64,000 nt of DNA from Synechocystis sp. LKSZ1. GTDB lineage: Bacteria > Cyanobacteriota > Cyanobacteriia > Cyanobacteriales > Microcystaceae. The notes beneath the pieces were generated by a model. The model saw only the letters and a list, made by a program, of their open reading frames with translations, did no database searches and was not told where the DNA came from. Location: assembly GCF_040436315.1 (NCBI RefSeq), contig NZ_AP031572.1, positions 2,046,001-2,110,000 of the forward strand, written 5' to 3'. Each line of letters begins with the position of its first letter. Within the stretch, counting starts at the first letter, position 1. The translations under genes were made by a program, and so were the position numbers. This document shows, in pieces, positions 1-10,388 of this stretch.

Positions 1-681
1 CGTTTTGCCACTCCCCGGTGGCCCAACAAAAATTAAGTTATGACCCCCGGCCGCCGCAATTTCTAGGGCCCGACGGGCATGGCTTTGGCCCTTGACATCT
101 TTAAGATCCAAGCTAGAGGCTGGCTTGATGTTCTGGCCCTGGCCCTTGTAGCGAAAGGGCTGATAATCCTGGGGCCGGGCCAAAAATTGCACCACTTCCC
201 GCAGATGCGTAAACCCATAGACGGCTAGGCCTTGAACAATGGCGGCCTCCGGCGCATTATCTCCCGGCACTACCAGGCCCTTGAAACCTAACTTATGAGC
301 AACGGCGGCAATCGGGAGCACACCAGTCACGGCCCGCAGACTGCCATCCAGAGACATTTCACCCAGAAAGAGAAAATCATTGAGGAGACTGGCCTCCACC
401 TGTTCCGATGCTGCCAGAATACCGATACTAATAGGCAGATCAAAACTCGGCCCCTCTTTGCGGAGGTCGGCTGGGGTGAGATTGATCACAATCCGACGAA
501 CTGGAAAGGCAAAACCGGCATTTTTAATGGCAGCCTTAACCCGTTCCCTCGATTCCTGCACCGCCGCATCAGGAAGACCCACCAAGGCAATGGCTGGCAG
601 GCCCCCCGACACATCCACTTCAACGCCGACCTTAACCGCATCGACTCCCAACAGGGACGCACTCCAAACCCTCGCTAACAT
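1..681 (-). CDS. YifB/ComM-type Mg chelatase-like AAA+ ATPase, partial
   Basis: Partial gene running off the left edge; 227 residues from the ATG at 681 are visible. The N-terminal half ([18 protein letters not shown], then [17 protein letters not shown] and [19 protein letters not shown]) is the ChlI/Lon-like fold typical of YifB/ComM proteins. The visible part ends inside the Walker A loop (GPPGSGKT). Family members are about 500 residues, so roughly half is missing. ComM-type proteins act in natural transformation as branch-migration helicases; assigning that role here is by family only. It is transcribed away from its neighbour at 731, also on the minus strand and upstream reading in the same direction. 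Confidence 0.9.
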   Translation of the reverse strand, partial: MLARVWSASLLGVDAVKVGVEVDVSGGLPAIALVGLPDAAVQESRERVKAAIKNAGFAFPVRRIVINLTPADLRKEGPSFDLPISIGILAASEQVEASLLNDFLFLGEMSLDGSLRAVTGVLPIAAVAHKLGFKGLVVPGDNAPEAAIVQGLAVYGFTHLREVVQFLARPQDYQPFRYKGQGQNIKPASSLDLKDVKGQSHARRALEIAAAGGHNLIFVGPPGSGKT

Positions 682-730
682 GGATTGATTAGGCCATTAG
701 AATAAATTTTGGCCGCATTATAGCAGAGGG

Positions 731-3700
731 CTAGGCCTCCTCTGGGTTAGCCTGACTGAGCGGGTCGTAGGCCACTGTTCGATTGCGGCCCTGTTGTTTC
801 GCCCGGTAGAGGGCCTGGTCTGCTTGGGCCAGTAATTGCTGGGGATGACTATCCGGGCCGGGAGTCAGTTGAGCGACCCCAATACTAAGCGTTAAGTATC
901 CCGTCTCCGAGGCCAGGTGGGGAATATTCTGTTCCAGAATGGAGGCTCGGATGGCCTCTGCCACCATGACGGCACCGGTCTGGTGAGTATTGGGAAGGAT
1001 GACAGTAAATTCCTCTCCGCCGTAACGGGCCACTAAGTCCGCAGGGCGTTTGATTTGCTGGGTTAAGCATTGGGCCACTTGGATCAGGCAATCATCGCCC
1101 CGTTGGTGGCCATAGCAGTCGTTATAGTTTTTGAAGTAGTCAATATCAATGAGTAACAGGGCTAAGGGACTTTGCTCGCGGCGATGACGTTGCCACTCTT
1201 GGTCTAGATACTCATCAAACCGCCGACGGTTAGCGATCTGGGTCAGGCCATCTAAGGTCGCTAAGCGCGTTAACTCTTCATTGAGACGTTGCAGTTCCTG
1301 AGTCCGCTGGGCCACCTGGTGTTCTAGGTGATTGCGATAGTCCGCCAAAACTTGTTCTGCCTGACGGCGCTCCGTAATATCTTGAAAGGCAGTCATCGCA
1401 TACTGGACATTGCCCGCTTCATCGAAGATGGGGGTTCCCCAAGCCTCTAGAGGAATACATTGTTGTCCTTGATGGATCTCAAGATCATCGACATGACAGG
1501 TTTCCCCCCGCAGAGCCCGAACAATTGGTAACTGCTCGTTGGGGTAGAGCTGTTGAGTCCCGGCCTGATAGTTATGATAAACTTGTGCGATCTGAGAGCA
1601 TTCGGTTTCTGGCACCACGCCCTGACCTAGAATCGTCTGGGCCTTTTTGTTAGTGTAGTAGGGATAGCCATCTTTATCGAGAATCCCGATGCCAATGGGA
1701 ACCGCCTCCAAAAATTGCCGGAGGGTGCCCTCCTGACGCTTTACCTGGGCATACAACTGGGCGTGGCTGACGGCAATGGCTACGGAGCCCGCCAGTAATT
1801 GTAAAAATTCCAAATGGTTTGCGGTAAAGACCCCACGACTCGCTTGATTTTCCAGATAAATCAAGCCGACTAACTGTCCCTGATTCACCATAGGAAAGCA
1901 AAGTACAGAGAGTAACGGCAAGGATTGTAGGTAGGGATCCGGACGAAACTGGTCTTGTTGGCAAGCATCATCCAAAACCACCGCTTCTTGAGTTCGTGTG
2001 ACGTAGCGAATGATGGACAGGGGAACAATCTCCCCTATGGGTAAGTTTGGACAACAGCCCGTCTCTTCCCCATGGCTACAAGCGGCAATTTCTAGGGGGG
2101 TCGTTTCTTCACTAGGCTGAGCCGAAGGTAACAGGATACACCCCTTCTGGGCCCCCGCATTTTCCAGCAGGATACTCAGGAGGGTCTGGAGCAAGGTGTC
2201 TAATTCAATTTCCCGACTAATGGCCTGGGAGGCCTTCATTACCGTCATCGTATCCAAGGATAAGTTGCTGGCTTGGCCCTCAGTCCAAGCGGAAAGAGAC
2301 GTCTCCATGGCCCTCCGTCGGGGGGCCAATTCGGGCGCTAATTGCTCAACCTTGGCCGTTGCCCCCCAAAGACGGTAGGTATAGTCGGCCTCCGTTAGGT
2401 AAACCTGGGCAATGCGTTGGTGGCCCCAGGCTTCGTAGAAACGGGCGGCCAGTTCATAGGCCAGGGCCTCTTCCTGCAAAAATCCCTGGGCTTGGGCGCC
2501 GGCAATTGCTTGGTCATAGTATTCCATGGCCTCCAAAGGCTGGCCCAGAATACGACACTTTTCGGCTTCCACCAACTGCCACTTGTGTTGGTAATTCATC
2601 GGAGCCTGTTCGGCCCAGCGTTGGAGCTGGCACTGGTTTTGGGCCACTCGGGGTAATAATTGGCCCTGATCAGGGGATTTAGGATCCAGGCCCGCCAGGA
2701 CAATTAAGGAATCGTAGAAATAAAAACCGGCTTCACAGACCGTGGCCAATCCCCCCTTGAGATAATTTCGGGCCCGGTCGATATCCTGTTGGGCAAGGGG
2801 AAGGCGCCCCAGGAGAAAGAACAGCAGGGCCCGGTGGAGGTAAAAGTAAAACAGTCGAGTCACATCCGCTGTTGCCAGAGCGGGCCGGAGAAGGTCATTG
2901 TCCACCGACGTTGATTCCCAGGCCAGTTCCTGGTGATCGGGATTCCCCTGCAAGTAAACCACGGTCTCCCAGAGGATGCGGCAATAATTGTAGGACATGG
3001 AGAGATTAAACCGCTCCAGAAGTTGGCAATACTCTCCAATTTGCTTTTCCAGTTCTCTTAGGGGTTGGCCAGACCAAAAAGCATTCACACAAAATCCCTG
3101 GCCGTTATGACCAACGTATTCCCACTTGCCAATATCCAGAGCAACTTGATGCCCAGAACGGAAAAGTGGCAGGGTGTCCCGCAGGGGATAGCGATGGTGG
3201 AGAAGATAAAACCCCACGGGGAGGGTTGTAACAGCATAAATGCACTTATCCTCGGTCAGGGAGGCTAGGGCATAGGCCAATTGCCCAAACTGTACCCCTT
3301 GCTCAATCTGCCGTTGGTGGTTGAGCAGAAAAATGCCGTAGTCGGCGTACCCGGTAGCAGAACTGGGGGCATTACCGTACTGGAGGGATAGCTGTACCTG
3401 GAGAATACAGAGATGATAGAAGATAGGGGAACCCGCTAAATAACAGGCTGGAATCAGGCGATTAGCAATTTTCATAATCGCCAGGGCCTGGGGGTCTACC
3501 ATCGCCGGCAGGTGGACAAGGTCGTTCGTCTGCTGGGATCCCATCAGGGCCGTGATGGTCGCGACACCTTGTTGACTATCCTCTTCATCAAAACGCTCAG
3601 GCAGTGACCGGCCGAACCGAGCAAGGGCGGTCTGGCCCCACTGGATGGCTTGGGTAAACTGGTGCTGTAGGGTCAAGGCCTGAATTTGGATCAGATAGGC

Positions 3701-6181
3701 CGCTAGAGCATCCAAGGGTTGGTGACAGTGCGCCAGGATGATCTGAACCCGAGTTTCTGCCTCATCAAACTGGCCCGCTAAAACCGCCACTTCCGCCAGG
3801 AAGGTCTCCAAGGCCAGGGTCAGGGCGTAATGGTCTTGCCAGGCCCGATCTCCCAAGAGTTTGAGGCCCGTGAGGGCATAATCCTGGGCGAGGACATGGG
3901 CCGCGGTTAATTTGGCCTGTTGGCCCGCTTGGAAGTTGAGTTGGGCTAGACGATATCTCAATTCTCCATTCCCTTGAGTTAGCCTCTGGGGAGGGCTTTG
4001 GTTCAAGTGATTAACAACCACAAAGATATTATCCTGTAATACTTCTGCGGGCCAGTAATCCAAGAGTAGGGTGCCGATACGGTAATGAATCTCACCATGG
4101 TCTGCCACAGGCTGTAAATGATAGGCTGCCTGCTGGAGACGGTCATGGCTAAAGTGATAACTGGCCGGATGCTCTGAGGTAGCCGGCCCCTGACTCAAAA
4201 AGCCAGCCACCAGGGCCTGTCGGAGGTCTGCCGCAATCTCTGCCTGCGGTCTGGCCTGTAACTGGGCCAATAGGGCCAACTCAAAATGGGTGCCCAGATG
4301 GGCCGCCAGGGACAATAGGGCCTGAACAGAGGTGGGGAGTTGCTGGAGTTGTCGAACCATCAGTTCTGCCACATTCTCGGTAAAGTCCAGACCTTCAATG
4401 GCCTGCCGTTGCCATTGCCATTGGCCTGCTTGGGGATCAAAGGCCAGCAAGCCTTCTCGGTGGAGGTTCGTCAGAAACTGATTCACAAAGAAAGGATTGC
4501 CCCCGGTTTTGCGAACGACCAATTCAGCCAGGTCGGCTACCATCGGCGGGGTCAGGGCCAGACTATCGGTAATCAGTTGCTCTATCTGGTTTACTGTCAG
4601 AGGCTCTAGGGTGAGCCGTTCTTGGACAAGGGGCTGACGGGCAAACTGACTTAACAATAGGGATAGGGGATGGTCTGACGGTAGGGGATCATCACGATAG
4701 GCCAAGATGAGGAGCAACGAAGTAACCGTGGGGGGCTCCAATAGATGCTGAATCAAGGTCAGCGTAGCGGTATCCGCCCATTGCAAGTCATCCAAAAAGA
4801 GGATCAAAGGCTGATCCGGCCGGCAAAAAGCTTGAATCAATTGCTGGAAGACGGTCTGGAATCGATGCTGGGCCTCGGCGAGGTTGAGGGCCACCAGGGG
4901 CGGTTGGGGCCCGATAATCAGCTCTATTTCCGGCAGGACATTAATCACCACTTTGCCGTTGACCCCCAGCAGACTTTGCAACCGTTCCCGCCACTGCTGG
5001 AGTCGAGTCTCTGATTCCGCCAAGACTTGATGTACTAGTTGGGTTAAAGCGGCGATGAGGGCCGCGTAGGGAATATTACGCTGAAACTGATCAAACTTGC
5101 CGCTAACAAAAGCCATGCCCCGCTGGGGAAGGGTCGATTTAAGGGAATGAACAAGGGCCGATTTACCAATGCCCGAAGGGCCGGATACCAACACCACGGC
5201 ACTGCTGTCCTCCGCCTTCTGTTCGAGGACGGCCAAGGTCTGGAATATCTTGTCCATGACCCATTCCCGACCGTACAATCGGCCCGATAATTGAAAGCCG
5301 GCCGGATGATCCTGGGCCCCCAAAACAAATTGAGCGCGACTGGCCTGCTGTTGCCATTGTCGCCACCAGCATTCCTCTAAGTCAGTCTGGAGGCCCCAGG
5401 CACTCTGGTAGCGCTCCTCGGGGTTTTTAGCCATCAGCTTGGCCACAATATCGACCAACTCCGGCGGGATCGCTTTTGCCGTCACCTGGGTCAAGGGGGG
5501 CGGCACCTGGGCCAAATGAGCATACACCAGGGCCAGGGGATCCGTCTGGGGAAAGGGTAAACGGCCCGTTAACAGTTCGTAGAAAATGACCCCTAGGGAA
5601 TAAAAATCCGTGCGGTAATCCAGGCCCTGATGGGTGCGACCCGTTTGTTCCGGGGCTAGGTAGGGAAGATTTTTTACCCAAGTCTCCGGCCTTAAGGGGA
5701 AACGGGATGGTTCCAGTTGGCGTTGACTAGCTTGGCTAAAGTCAATGATCTTGAGGACAAGGGTGCTGGGATTGAAAATGAGATGACGAGGGTTGAGGTT
5801 TTGATGAATAACCTCGTGGCTATGGAGTTGTCCTAACCCCTTCGCGATTTCAATGGCTAGGGGTAAAAACTGCTCTAGCCCAAGGCCCTCGGGATATTGG
5901 CTTAGCCACTGCTTGAGATCCAGTCCGCCAATATCCTCTAGAGTCATCACCAGGGTTTTGTCCCAGGTTTCTAGGCTGTAGGCCTCAATAACGTAGGCCA
6001 AGGGGAGAGAACGGATCAGTTCATACTCTTGCTGATACTCCTGCTTTTGTTCGGTGTCGGCCTTCAGGACTTTCAAAATCACGGGAGTGCCGTCGGCTAT
6101 CCGTTGACCCCGATAAATCCGGGATTGGATACCCTCATAAAGGAGGACTAGGTGTTCAGATCCGGCGCAGGTGGTGGCCAT
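731..6181 (-). CDS. Pseudokinase-like / AAA ATPase / GAF / PAS / diguanylate cyclase giant protein
   Basis: A 1816-residue cytosolic signalling protein (ATG at 6181; a TTG three codons upstream is also open). Order seen: Ser/Thr kinase-like domain (about 5-270), AAA ATPase with Walker A GPSGIGKS at 334-341 and Walker B LFLDD near 464, a long helical TPR-like region (about 700-1290), GAF (about 1310-1480), PAS (about 1480-1600), a short coiled coil and a GGDEF domain (about 1640-1805). The kinase keeps the ATP lysine (K37) and the DFG aspartate (D147, DFS), but the HRD aspartate is N128 (HQN) and the Mg-binding asparagine is H133, so phosphotransfer is doubtful. The cyclase has GGEEF (1721-1725) and an RxxD inhibitory site (1712-1715), so c-di-GMP synthesis with product inhibition is expected. 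Many cyanobacterial relatives end in a histidine kinase instead. Confidence 0.9.
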   Translation of the reverse strand: MATTCAGSEHLVLLYEGIQSRIYRGQRIADGTPVILKVLKADTEQKQEYQQEYELIRSLPLAYVIEAYSLETWDKTLVMTLEDIGGLDLKQWLSQYPEGLGLEQFLPLAIEIAKGLGQLHSHEVIHQNLNPRHLIFNPSTLVLKIIDFSQASQRQLEPSRFPLRPETWVKNLPYLAPEQTGRTHQGLDYRTDFYSLGVIFYELLTGRLPFPQTDPLALVYAHLAQVPPPLTQVTAKAIPPELVDIVAKLMAKNPEERYQSAWGLQTDLEECWWRQWQQQASRAQFVLGAQDHPAGFQLSGRLYGREWVMDKIFQTLAVLEQKAEDSSAVVLVSGPSGIGKSALVHSLKSTLPQRGMAFVSGKFDQFQRNIPYAALIAALTQLVHQVLAESETRLQQWRERLQSLLGVNGKVVINVLPEIELIIGPQPPLVALNLAEAQHRFQTVFQQLIQAFCRPDQPLILFLDDLQWADTATLTLIQHLLEPPTVTSLLLILAYRDDPLPSDHPLSLLLSQFARQPLVQERLTLEPLTVNQIEQLITDSLALTPPMVADLAELVVRKTGGNPFFVNQFLTNLHREGLLAFDPQAGQWQWQRQAIEGLDFTENVAELMVRQLQQLPTSVQALLSLAAHLGTHFELALLAQLQARPQAEIAADLRQALVAGFLSQGPATSEHPASYHFSHDRLQQAAYHLQPVADHGEIHYRIGTLLLDYWPAEVLQDNIFVVVNHLNQSPPQRLTQGNGELRYRLAQLNFQAGQQAKLTAAHVLAQDYALTGLKLLGDRAWQDHYALTLALETFLAEVAVLAGQFDEAETRVQIILAHCHQPLDALAAYLIQIQALTLQHQFTQAIQWGQTALARFGRSLPERFDEEDSQQGVATITALMGSQQTNDLVHLPAMVDPQALAIMKIANRLIPACYLAGSPIFYHLCILQVQLSLQYGNAPSSATGYADYGIFLLNHQRQIEQGVQFGQLAYALASLTEDKCIYAVTTLPVGFYLLHHRYPLRDTLPLFRSGHQVALDIGKWEYVGHNGQGFCVNAFWSGQPLRELEKQIGEYCQLLERFNLSMSYNYCRILWETVVYLQGNPDHQELAWESTSVDNDLLRPALATADVTRLFYFYLHRALLFFLLGRLPLAQQDIDRARNYLKGGLATVCEAGFYFYDSLIVLAGLDPKSPDQGQLLPRVAQNQCQLQRWAEQAPMNYQHKWQLVEAEKCRILGQPLEAMEYYDQAIAGAQAQGFLQEEALAYELAARFYEAWGHQRIAQVYLTEADYTYRLWGATAKVEQLAPELAPRRRAMETSLSAWTEGQASNLSLDTMTVMKASQAISREIELDTLLQTLLSILLENAGAQKGCILLPSAQPSEETTPLEIAACSHGEETGCCPNLPIGEIVPLSIIRYVTRTQEAVVLDDACQQDQFRPDPYLQSLPLLSVLCFPMVNQGQLVGLIYLENQASRGVFTANHLEFLQLLAGSVAIAVSHAQLYAQVKRQEGTLRQFLEAVPIGIGILDKDGYPYYTNKKAQTILGQGVVPETECSQIAQVYHNYQAGTQQLYPNEQLPIVRALRGETCHVDDLEIHQGQQCIPLEAWGTPIFDEAGNVQYAMTAFQDITERRQAEQVLADYRNHLEHQVAQRTQELQRLNEELTRLATLDGLTQIANRRRFDEYLDQEWQRHRREQSPLALLLIDIDYFKNYNDCYGHQRGDDCLIQVAQCLTQQIKRPADLVARYGGEEFTVILPNTHQTGAVMVAEAIRASILEQNIPHLASETGYLTLSIGVAQLTPGPDSHPQQLLAQADQALYRAKQQGRNRTVAYDPLSQANPEEA

Positions 6182-6356
6182 GGGAAGCAAAGGAGGATAG
6201 CGGCCCGTAGAAGCTCAGCATCAACACCACAAATTTTGGGTAATCTTGGCTTGAGGGCAGGGCTATTCGGCTATATTCCAATATAGATTTTCTTACCGAA
6301 TTGCGTTGTCATTGTGTTATCTATCCCAGCCCATTCCATCCAAGCAAGGAATTGTC

Positions 6357-7229
6357 CTAGCAGTTGACTAATTCCGGTTGGGCTGAAGTATGGCTGATAG
6401 AGGGGAAGACTTGCTGACGACAATGAATTTCGCAGGAATTATTCGGACTTTCGATCAAGGTTACTTTTTCCAGTTCAACCCCCAGGCGACGCACGGGTTC
6501 CTGGAGTAGTTGGGCAATGTAGAGGGCGATATTTTCCGCCGTGGGAACAACTTCGGCGAAGTAGGGAATATCTTTGTTAAGAAAGGTATGGTCGAAGGGT
6601 TCTACCACCAGATTCTGCACCAGGGCCTGGAGGTCTCCCAGGTCAACAATCATGCCGGTGCGGGAGTCCATTTCCCCGGTCACGGCAATTTCCAGATGGT
6701 AGTTGTGGCCATGGCCATTGACCCGAGCGCATTTACCGTAAATTTCCGTATTTTCCTCTAGACTCAACGCCGGCAGGGCCAGACGATGAGCGGCACTGAA
6801 ATGGGTTTTGATGTTTAACGTAGCTTCCATAGCATTTCCTCGGTAATCAACCCAGAGTTCGGGGTGTTCAAATAGACGGACTTTGACCAGGGGCAGGTGG
6901 GGGGCCAAGCGGGCCCAGATGGTTTTAGCGATAAATTCCGTGGTGGGCAAGGTCTGCTCAAATTCTGGCCAGACCTGGTTCAGATAACTATAATCCAGTT
7001 GATTCGTGACCTCTTGCTTGATCACGCGCTTAACCGTGGAGAGATTTTCGACCATGCCAAAACGGTCTAGCTCTCCCCAAAGGGAAACGTAGAGGACGTA
7101 ATTGTGCCCATGGCCGGGAAAACGGCTACAGGCCCCAAAACGCCGCTGATTTTCCGCATCATCCAGTTCCGGCAACCAGTAGCGATGACTAGCAGAAAAG
7201 AGGGCGCGACGGTCAATAGTACATTGCAT
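6357..7229 (-). CDS. Tandem-domain 6-pyruvoyl-tetrahydropterin synthase/QueD family protein
   Basis: 290 residues holding two consecutive PTPS/QueD folds (about 1-130 and 135-275); single-domain members are about 120-140 residues. Each half has the FSA(S/A)HR start and a Cys followed by HGHNY (GACSRFPGHGHNY near 32-44; GKCARVNGHGHNY near 165-177), which supply zinc ligands and the catalytic cysteine. The second half keeps the Asp-His pair (D213-H214, FDHTFLN); the first has D79-Y80 (LDYSYLN), losing that histidine. The family makes 6-carboxy- or 6-pyruvoyl-tetrahydropterin for queuosine or pterin synthesis. Probably only the second half is fully catalytic. It is divergent from secA. Confidence 0.9.
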   Translation of the reverse strand: MQCTIDRRALFSASHRYWLPELDDAENQRRFGACSRFPGHGHNYVLYVSLWGELDRFGMVENLSTVKRVIKQEVTNQLDYSYLNQVWPEFEQTLPTTEFIAKTIWARLAPHLPLVKVRLFEHPELWVDYRGNAMEATLNIKTHFSAAHRLALPALSLEENTEIYGKCARVNGHGHNYHLEIAVTGEMDSRTGMIVDLGDLQALVQNLVVEPFDHTFLNKDIPYFAEVVPTAENIALYIAQLLQEPVRRLGVELEKVTLIESPNNSCEIHCRQQVFPSISHTSAQPELVNC

Positions 7230-7420
7230 GGTGACTGACCCAGCAGGCGGTGTGAATTTTTGTTAAGGCTGGTTATTACCATAGCGCAAGGGGGGATCGC
7301 CGGGGAGAACTGCTTACGAATCCGCTCCAGGGCCAACCGATGCTCCTGGGCTTTCCCCGAGGTAAGCGGTGTAAAATAGACGACTACGACCCCTAATCTG
7401 AGTGAACGTTTAAAAGTCCC

Positions 7421-10213
7421 ATGTTAAAAGCCCTGTTTGGTGACCCTAACGCCCGCAAACTGAAAAAATTTCAACCCTACGTCGCAGAAATCAATGTGCT
7501 CGAAGAAGACATTGCGACCCTTTCCGATGAAGCGTTGAAACAAAAAACAGTTGCCTTCCGCGAGGCCTTAGAAAAAGCGAGAACAGAGGCGGAAACCGAG
7601 GAAATTTTAGACGAAATTTTGCCCGAGGCCTTTGCCGTGGTGAGGGAAGCGGGGCAACGAGTCCTGGGGATGCGCCACTTTGATGTGCAATTACTGGGGG
7701 GCATTATTCTCCACAAGGGCCAAATTGCCGAGATGAAAACCGGGGAAGGTAAAACCCTAGTGGCGACCCTGCCGGCCTACCTCAACGGCTTGACGGGCAA
7801 AGGGGTGCATGTGGTCACCGTCAACGACTATCTGGCCCGGCGGGACGCGGAATGGATGGGGCAAATTCACCGCTTTTTAGGGCTGTCTGTCGGCCTGGTG
7901 CAATCCAGCATGACTCCGGAGGAACGCAAGAAAAACTACGCCTGTGATGTCACCTACACCACCAACAGTGAACTGGGCTTTGATTACCTGCGGGATAACA
8001 TGGCCACCTCCATGCTGGAAGTGGTTCAAAGGCCCTTTAATTTTTGCATTATTGACGAAGTTGATTCGATTCTGATCGACGAGGCCCGGACACCATTAAT
8101 TATCTCCGGCCAAGTCGAACGCCCAACGGAAAAATACATGGAAGCGGCGGCCATTGCGGCCCAACTGGAAAAAGACCGGGACTACGAAGTTGATGAGAAA
8201 CAGCGCAACGTGCTCATGACCGATGAGGGCTTTGAAAAGGCCGAGACACTGTTGGAAACCCAGGATTTATTTGATAAGGACGACCCCTGGGCCCACTACA
8301 TCTTTAACGCCATCAAGGCCAAGGAACTCTTTATCAAGGATGTGAACTACATCGTCCGCAATGGCGAAGTGGTGATTGTCGATGAATTTACCGGCCGGAT
8401 TATGGTGGGCCGCCGTTGGAGTGACGGCCTGCACCAGGCTATTGAGGCTAAGGAACGGGTGGAAATTCAGCGGGAAAGTCAAACCCTGGCCACCATCACC
8501 TACCAAAACTTTTTCCTCCTCTATCCCAAACTTTCGGGCATGACGGGAACGGCAAAAACCGAAGAAACGGAACTAGAAAAGGTCTATAATCTCCAGGTCA
8601 CCATCACCCCTACCAATCGGCCCTCGGGCCGCCGGGATTGGCCCGATGTGGTTTACAAAAATGAAATGGCCAAATGGACGGCCATTGCCAAGGAATGCGA
8701 GGAACTGCACCAACAGGGCCGCCCAATCCTAGTGGGCACAACCAGCGTCGAAAAATCGGAAGTCATCTCCCGCCTACTCCAGCAAAGCGGCATTCCCCAT
8801 AACCTCCTCAATGCCCGACCGGAAAACGTTGAGCGAGAATCGGAAATTGTGGCCCAGGCCGGTCGCAAGGGGGCCGTCACCATTGCCACTAACATGGCTG
8901 GTCGGGGTACCGACATTATCCTTGGGGGAAATGCCGATTACATGGCCCGTCTCAAGGTGCGCGAGTACTTTATGCCCAAAATTGTCCGCCCCAGTGACGA
9001 CGAACTGATGGCCAGTCCGGCCCTGACCACCGGGCGGGACAAACCCCAGGGATTTGGCCAGGGTAACAGCAAAAAAACAAAAAGCTGGCGTGTCTCCCCC
9101 GAAATCTACCCCACGGAAATTTCCGCCGAAACCGAGGCCCTGCTCAAGGAGGTGGTTAATTTTGCCGTCGCCGAATATGGCCTGCAAAGTCTGAGTGAAT
9201 TAGAGGCTGAAGATAAACTGGCCGTTGCCTCAGAAAAGGCCCCCACCGATGACCCGGTCATCCAGAAACTGCGGCAAGTCTACAACCAAGTCAAGGCGGA
9301 ATACGAAGCCTTTACCAAAGCGGAACACCAGGAAGTCGTTGCTCTAGGTGGCCTGCATGTGATCGGCACAGAACGTCACGAATCGCGGCGGATTGATAAC
9401 CAGTTACGGGGCCGGGCCGGTCGTCAAGGCGACCCTGGCTCGACGCGCTTTTTCCTAAGCCTGGAAGACAACCTCCTGCGAATCTTTGGCGGAGACCGGG
9501 TGGCAGGCCTGATGGAGGCCTTCCGGGTCGAAGAAGATATGCCCATTGAATCGCGGATGCTGACGGGATCCCTGGAAGGCGCCCAGAAAAAAGTGGAAAC
9601 CTACTACTACGACATCCGGAAGCAGGTCTTTGAGTACGACGAAGTAATGAACAACCAGCGTAAGGCCATCTATGCCGAACGCCGCCGTGTGCTGGAAGGT
9701 CTTGATCTCAAGGAACAGGTTTTGGTCTATGCGGAAAAAACCATGGACGAGATCGTCGATGCCTACGTCAACCCCGAACTTCCCCCCGAGGAATGGGATG
9801 TGGAGGGCATGGTCAGTAAAGTGAAGGAATTTATCTACCTATTGGAGGACATCAGTCCCGAAGACATGGGGGATATGACCGTTTCTGAGATGAAAATTTT
9901 CTTCCACGAAGAAGTCCGCAAGGCCTACGACCTCAAGGAGAAACAAGTCGATAATATTCGCCCTGGCCTAATGCGGGAAGCCGAGCGCTTTTTCATCCTG
10001 CAACAGATTGATACCCTCTGGCGAGAACACCTGCAATCCATGGAGGCCCTGCGGGAATCCATTGGCCTGCGCGGCTATGGTCAAAAAGACCCCCTGATTG
10101 AATACAAGCAGGAAGGCTACGAGATGTTCTTGGAAATGATGATCGATATTCGCCGCAATGTCGTCTATTCCCTCTTCCAGTTCCAGCCCCAACCTCAACC
10201 CCAAGCGGTGTAG
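7421..10213 (+). CDS. secA: Preprotein translocase ATPase SecA
   Basis: 930-residue motor ATPase that drives proteins through SecYEG in the plasma or thylakoid membrane. Seen: Walker A in [10 protein letters not shown], the [14 protein letters not shown] Walker B segment, the preprotein cross-linking region, [20 protein letters not shown] (motif VI) and a helical C-terminal part. The C-terminus ends [12 protein letters not shown], without the CxCx(8)C(H/C) zinc tail used for SecB binding in proteobacteria, as expected for cyanobacteria. The ATG at 7421 follows a weak Shine-Dalgarno; length matches the family. Stand-alone gene divergent from the pterin gene. Confidence 0.98.
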   Translation: MLKALFGDPNARKLKKFQPYVAEINVLEEDIATLSDEALKQKTVAFREALEKARTEAETEEILDEILPEAFAVVREAGQRVLGMRHFDVQLLGGIILHKGQIAEMKTGEGKTLVATLPAYLNGLTGKGVHVVTVNDYLARRDAEWMGQIHRFLGLSVGLVQSSMTPEERKKNYACDVTYTTNSELGFDYLRDNMATSMLEVVQRPFNFCIIDEVDSILIDEARTPLIISGQVERPTEKYMEAAAIAAQLEKDRDYEVDEKQRNVLMTDEGFEKAETLLETQDLFDKDDPWAHYIFNAIKAKELFIKDVNYIVRNGEVVIVDEFTGRIMVGRRWSDGLHQAIEAKERVEIQRESQTLATITYQNFFLLYPKLSGMTGTAKTEETELEKVYNLQVTITPTNRPSGRRDWPDVVYKNEMAKWTAIAKECEELHQQGRPILVGTTSVEKSEVISRLLQQSGIPHNLLNARPENVERESEIVAQAGRKGAVTIATNMAGRGTDIILGGNADYMARLKVREYFMPKIVRPSDDELMASPALTTGRDKPQGFGQGNSKKTKSWRVSPEIYPTEISAETEALLKEVVNFAVAEYGLQSLSELEAEDKLAVASEKAPTDDPVIQKLRQVYNQVKAEYEAFTKAEHQEVVALGGLHVIGTERHESRRIDNQLRGRAGRQGDPGSTRFFLSLEDNLLRIFGGDRVAGLMEAFRVEEDMPIESRMLTGSLEGAQKKVETYYYDIRKQVFEYDEVMNNQRKAIYAERRRVLEGLDLKEQVLVYAEKTMDEIVDAYVNPELPPEEWDVEGMVSKVKEFIYLLEDISPEDMGDMTVSEMKIFFHEEVRKAYDLKEKQVDNIRPGLMREAERFFILQQIDTLWREHLQSMEALRESIGLRGYGQKDPLIEYKQEGYEMFLEMMIDIRRNVVYSLFQFQPQPQPQAV

Positions 10214-10318
10214 GGGATCTCTCCCTCGGTTTAAGGATCACAGTAACGGAGGCTGAGAAATCAGATCATTGTTTTGAATGGGATCTCACAGAACCTTACC
10301 CCTCCGTCTCCGGCACCT

Positions 10319-10333
10319 CCCCTTGCGAAGGGG
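10319..10333. repeat. Perfect GC-rich hairpin between secA and thiL
   Basis: CCCCTT-GCG-AAGGGG, a 6-bp perfect stem with a three-base loop. It lies about 105 bp after the secA stop and has no T-run, so it is not a typical intrinsic terminator. It may be an mRNA 3' structure or protein site. Confidence 0.4.
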
Positions 10334-10373
10334 ACAGTGGGGTCAGTTATGTCGCCGGGATTGAGAGATTCGG

Positions 10374-10379
10374 TATAAT
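10374..10379 (+). promoter_or_regulatory. Consensus -10 box of thiL, nearly leaderless
   Basis: A perfect TATAAT lies 9 bases before the thiL ATG (10389). A start site about 7 bases downstream would leave only a few untranslated bases, and no Shine-Dalgarno can fit. No convincing -35 is visible. Confidence 0.45.
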
Positions 10380-10388
10380 GCCCCCAAC

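Noticed and set aside
8774-9187. Long antisense frame inside secA, and similar antisense frames in apcE, radA and chlH
   Set aside because: They are shadows of strongly coding genes in GC-biased codon positions, without starts or family motifs.
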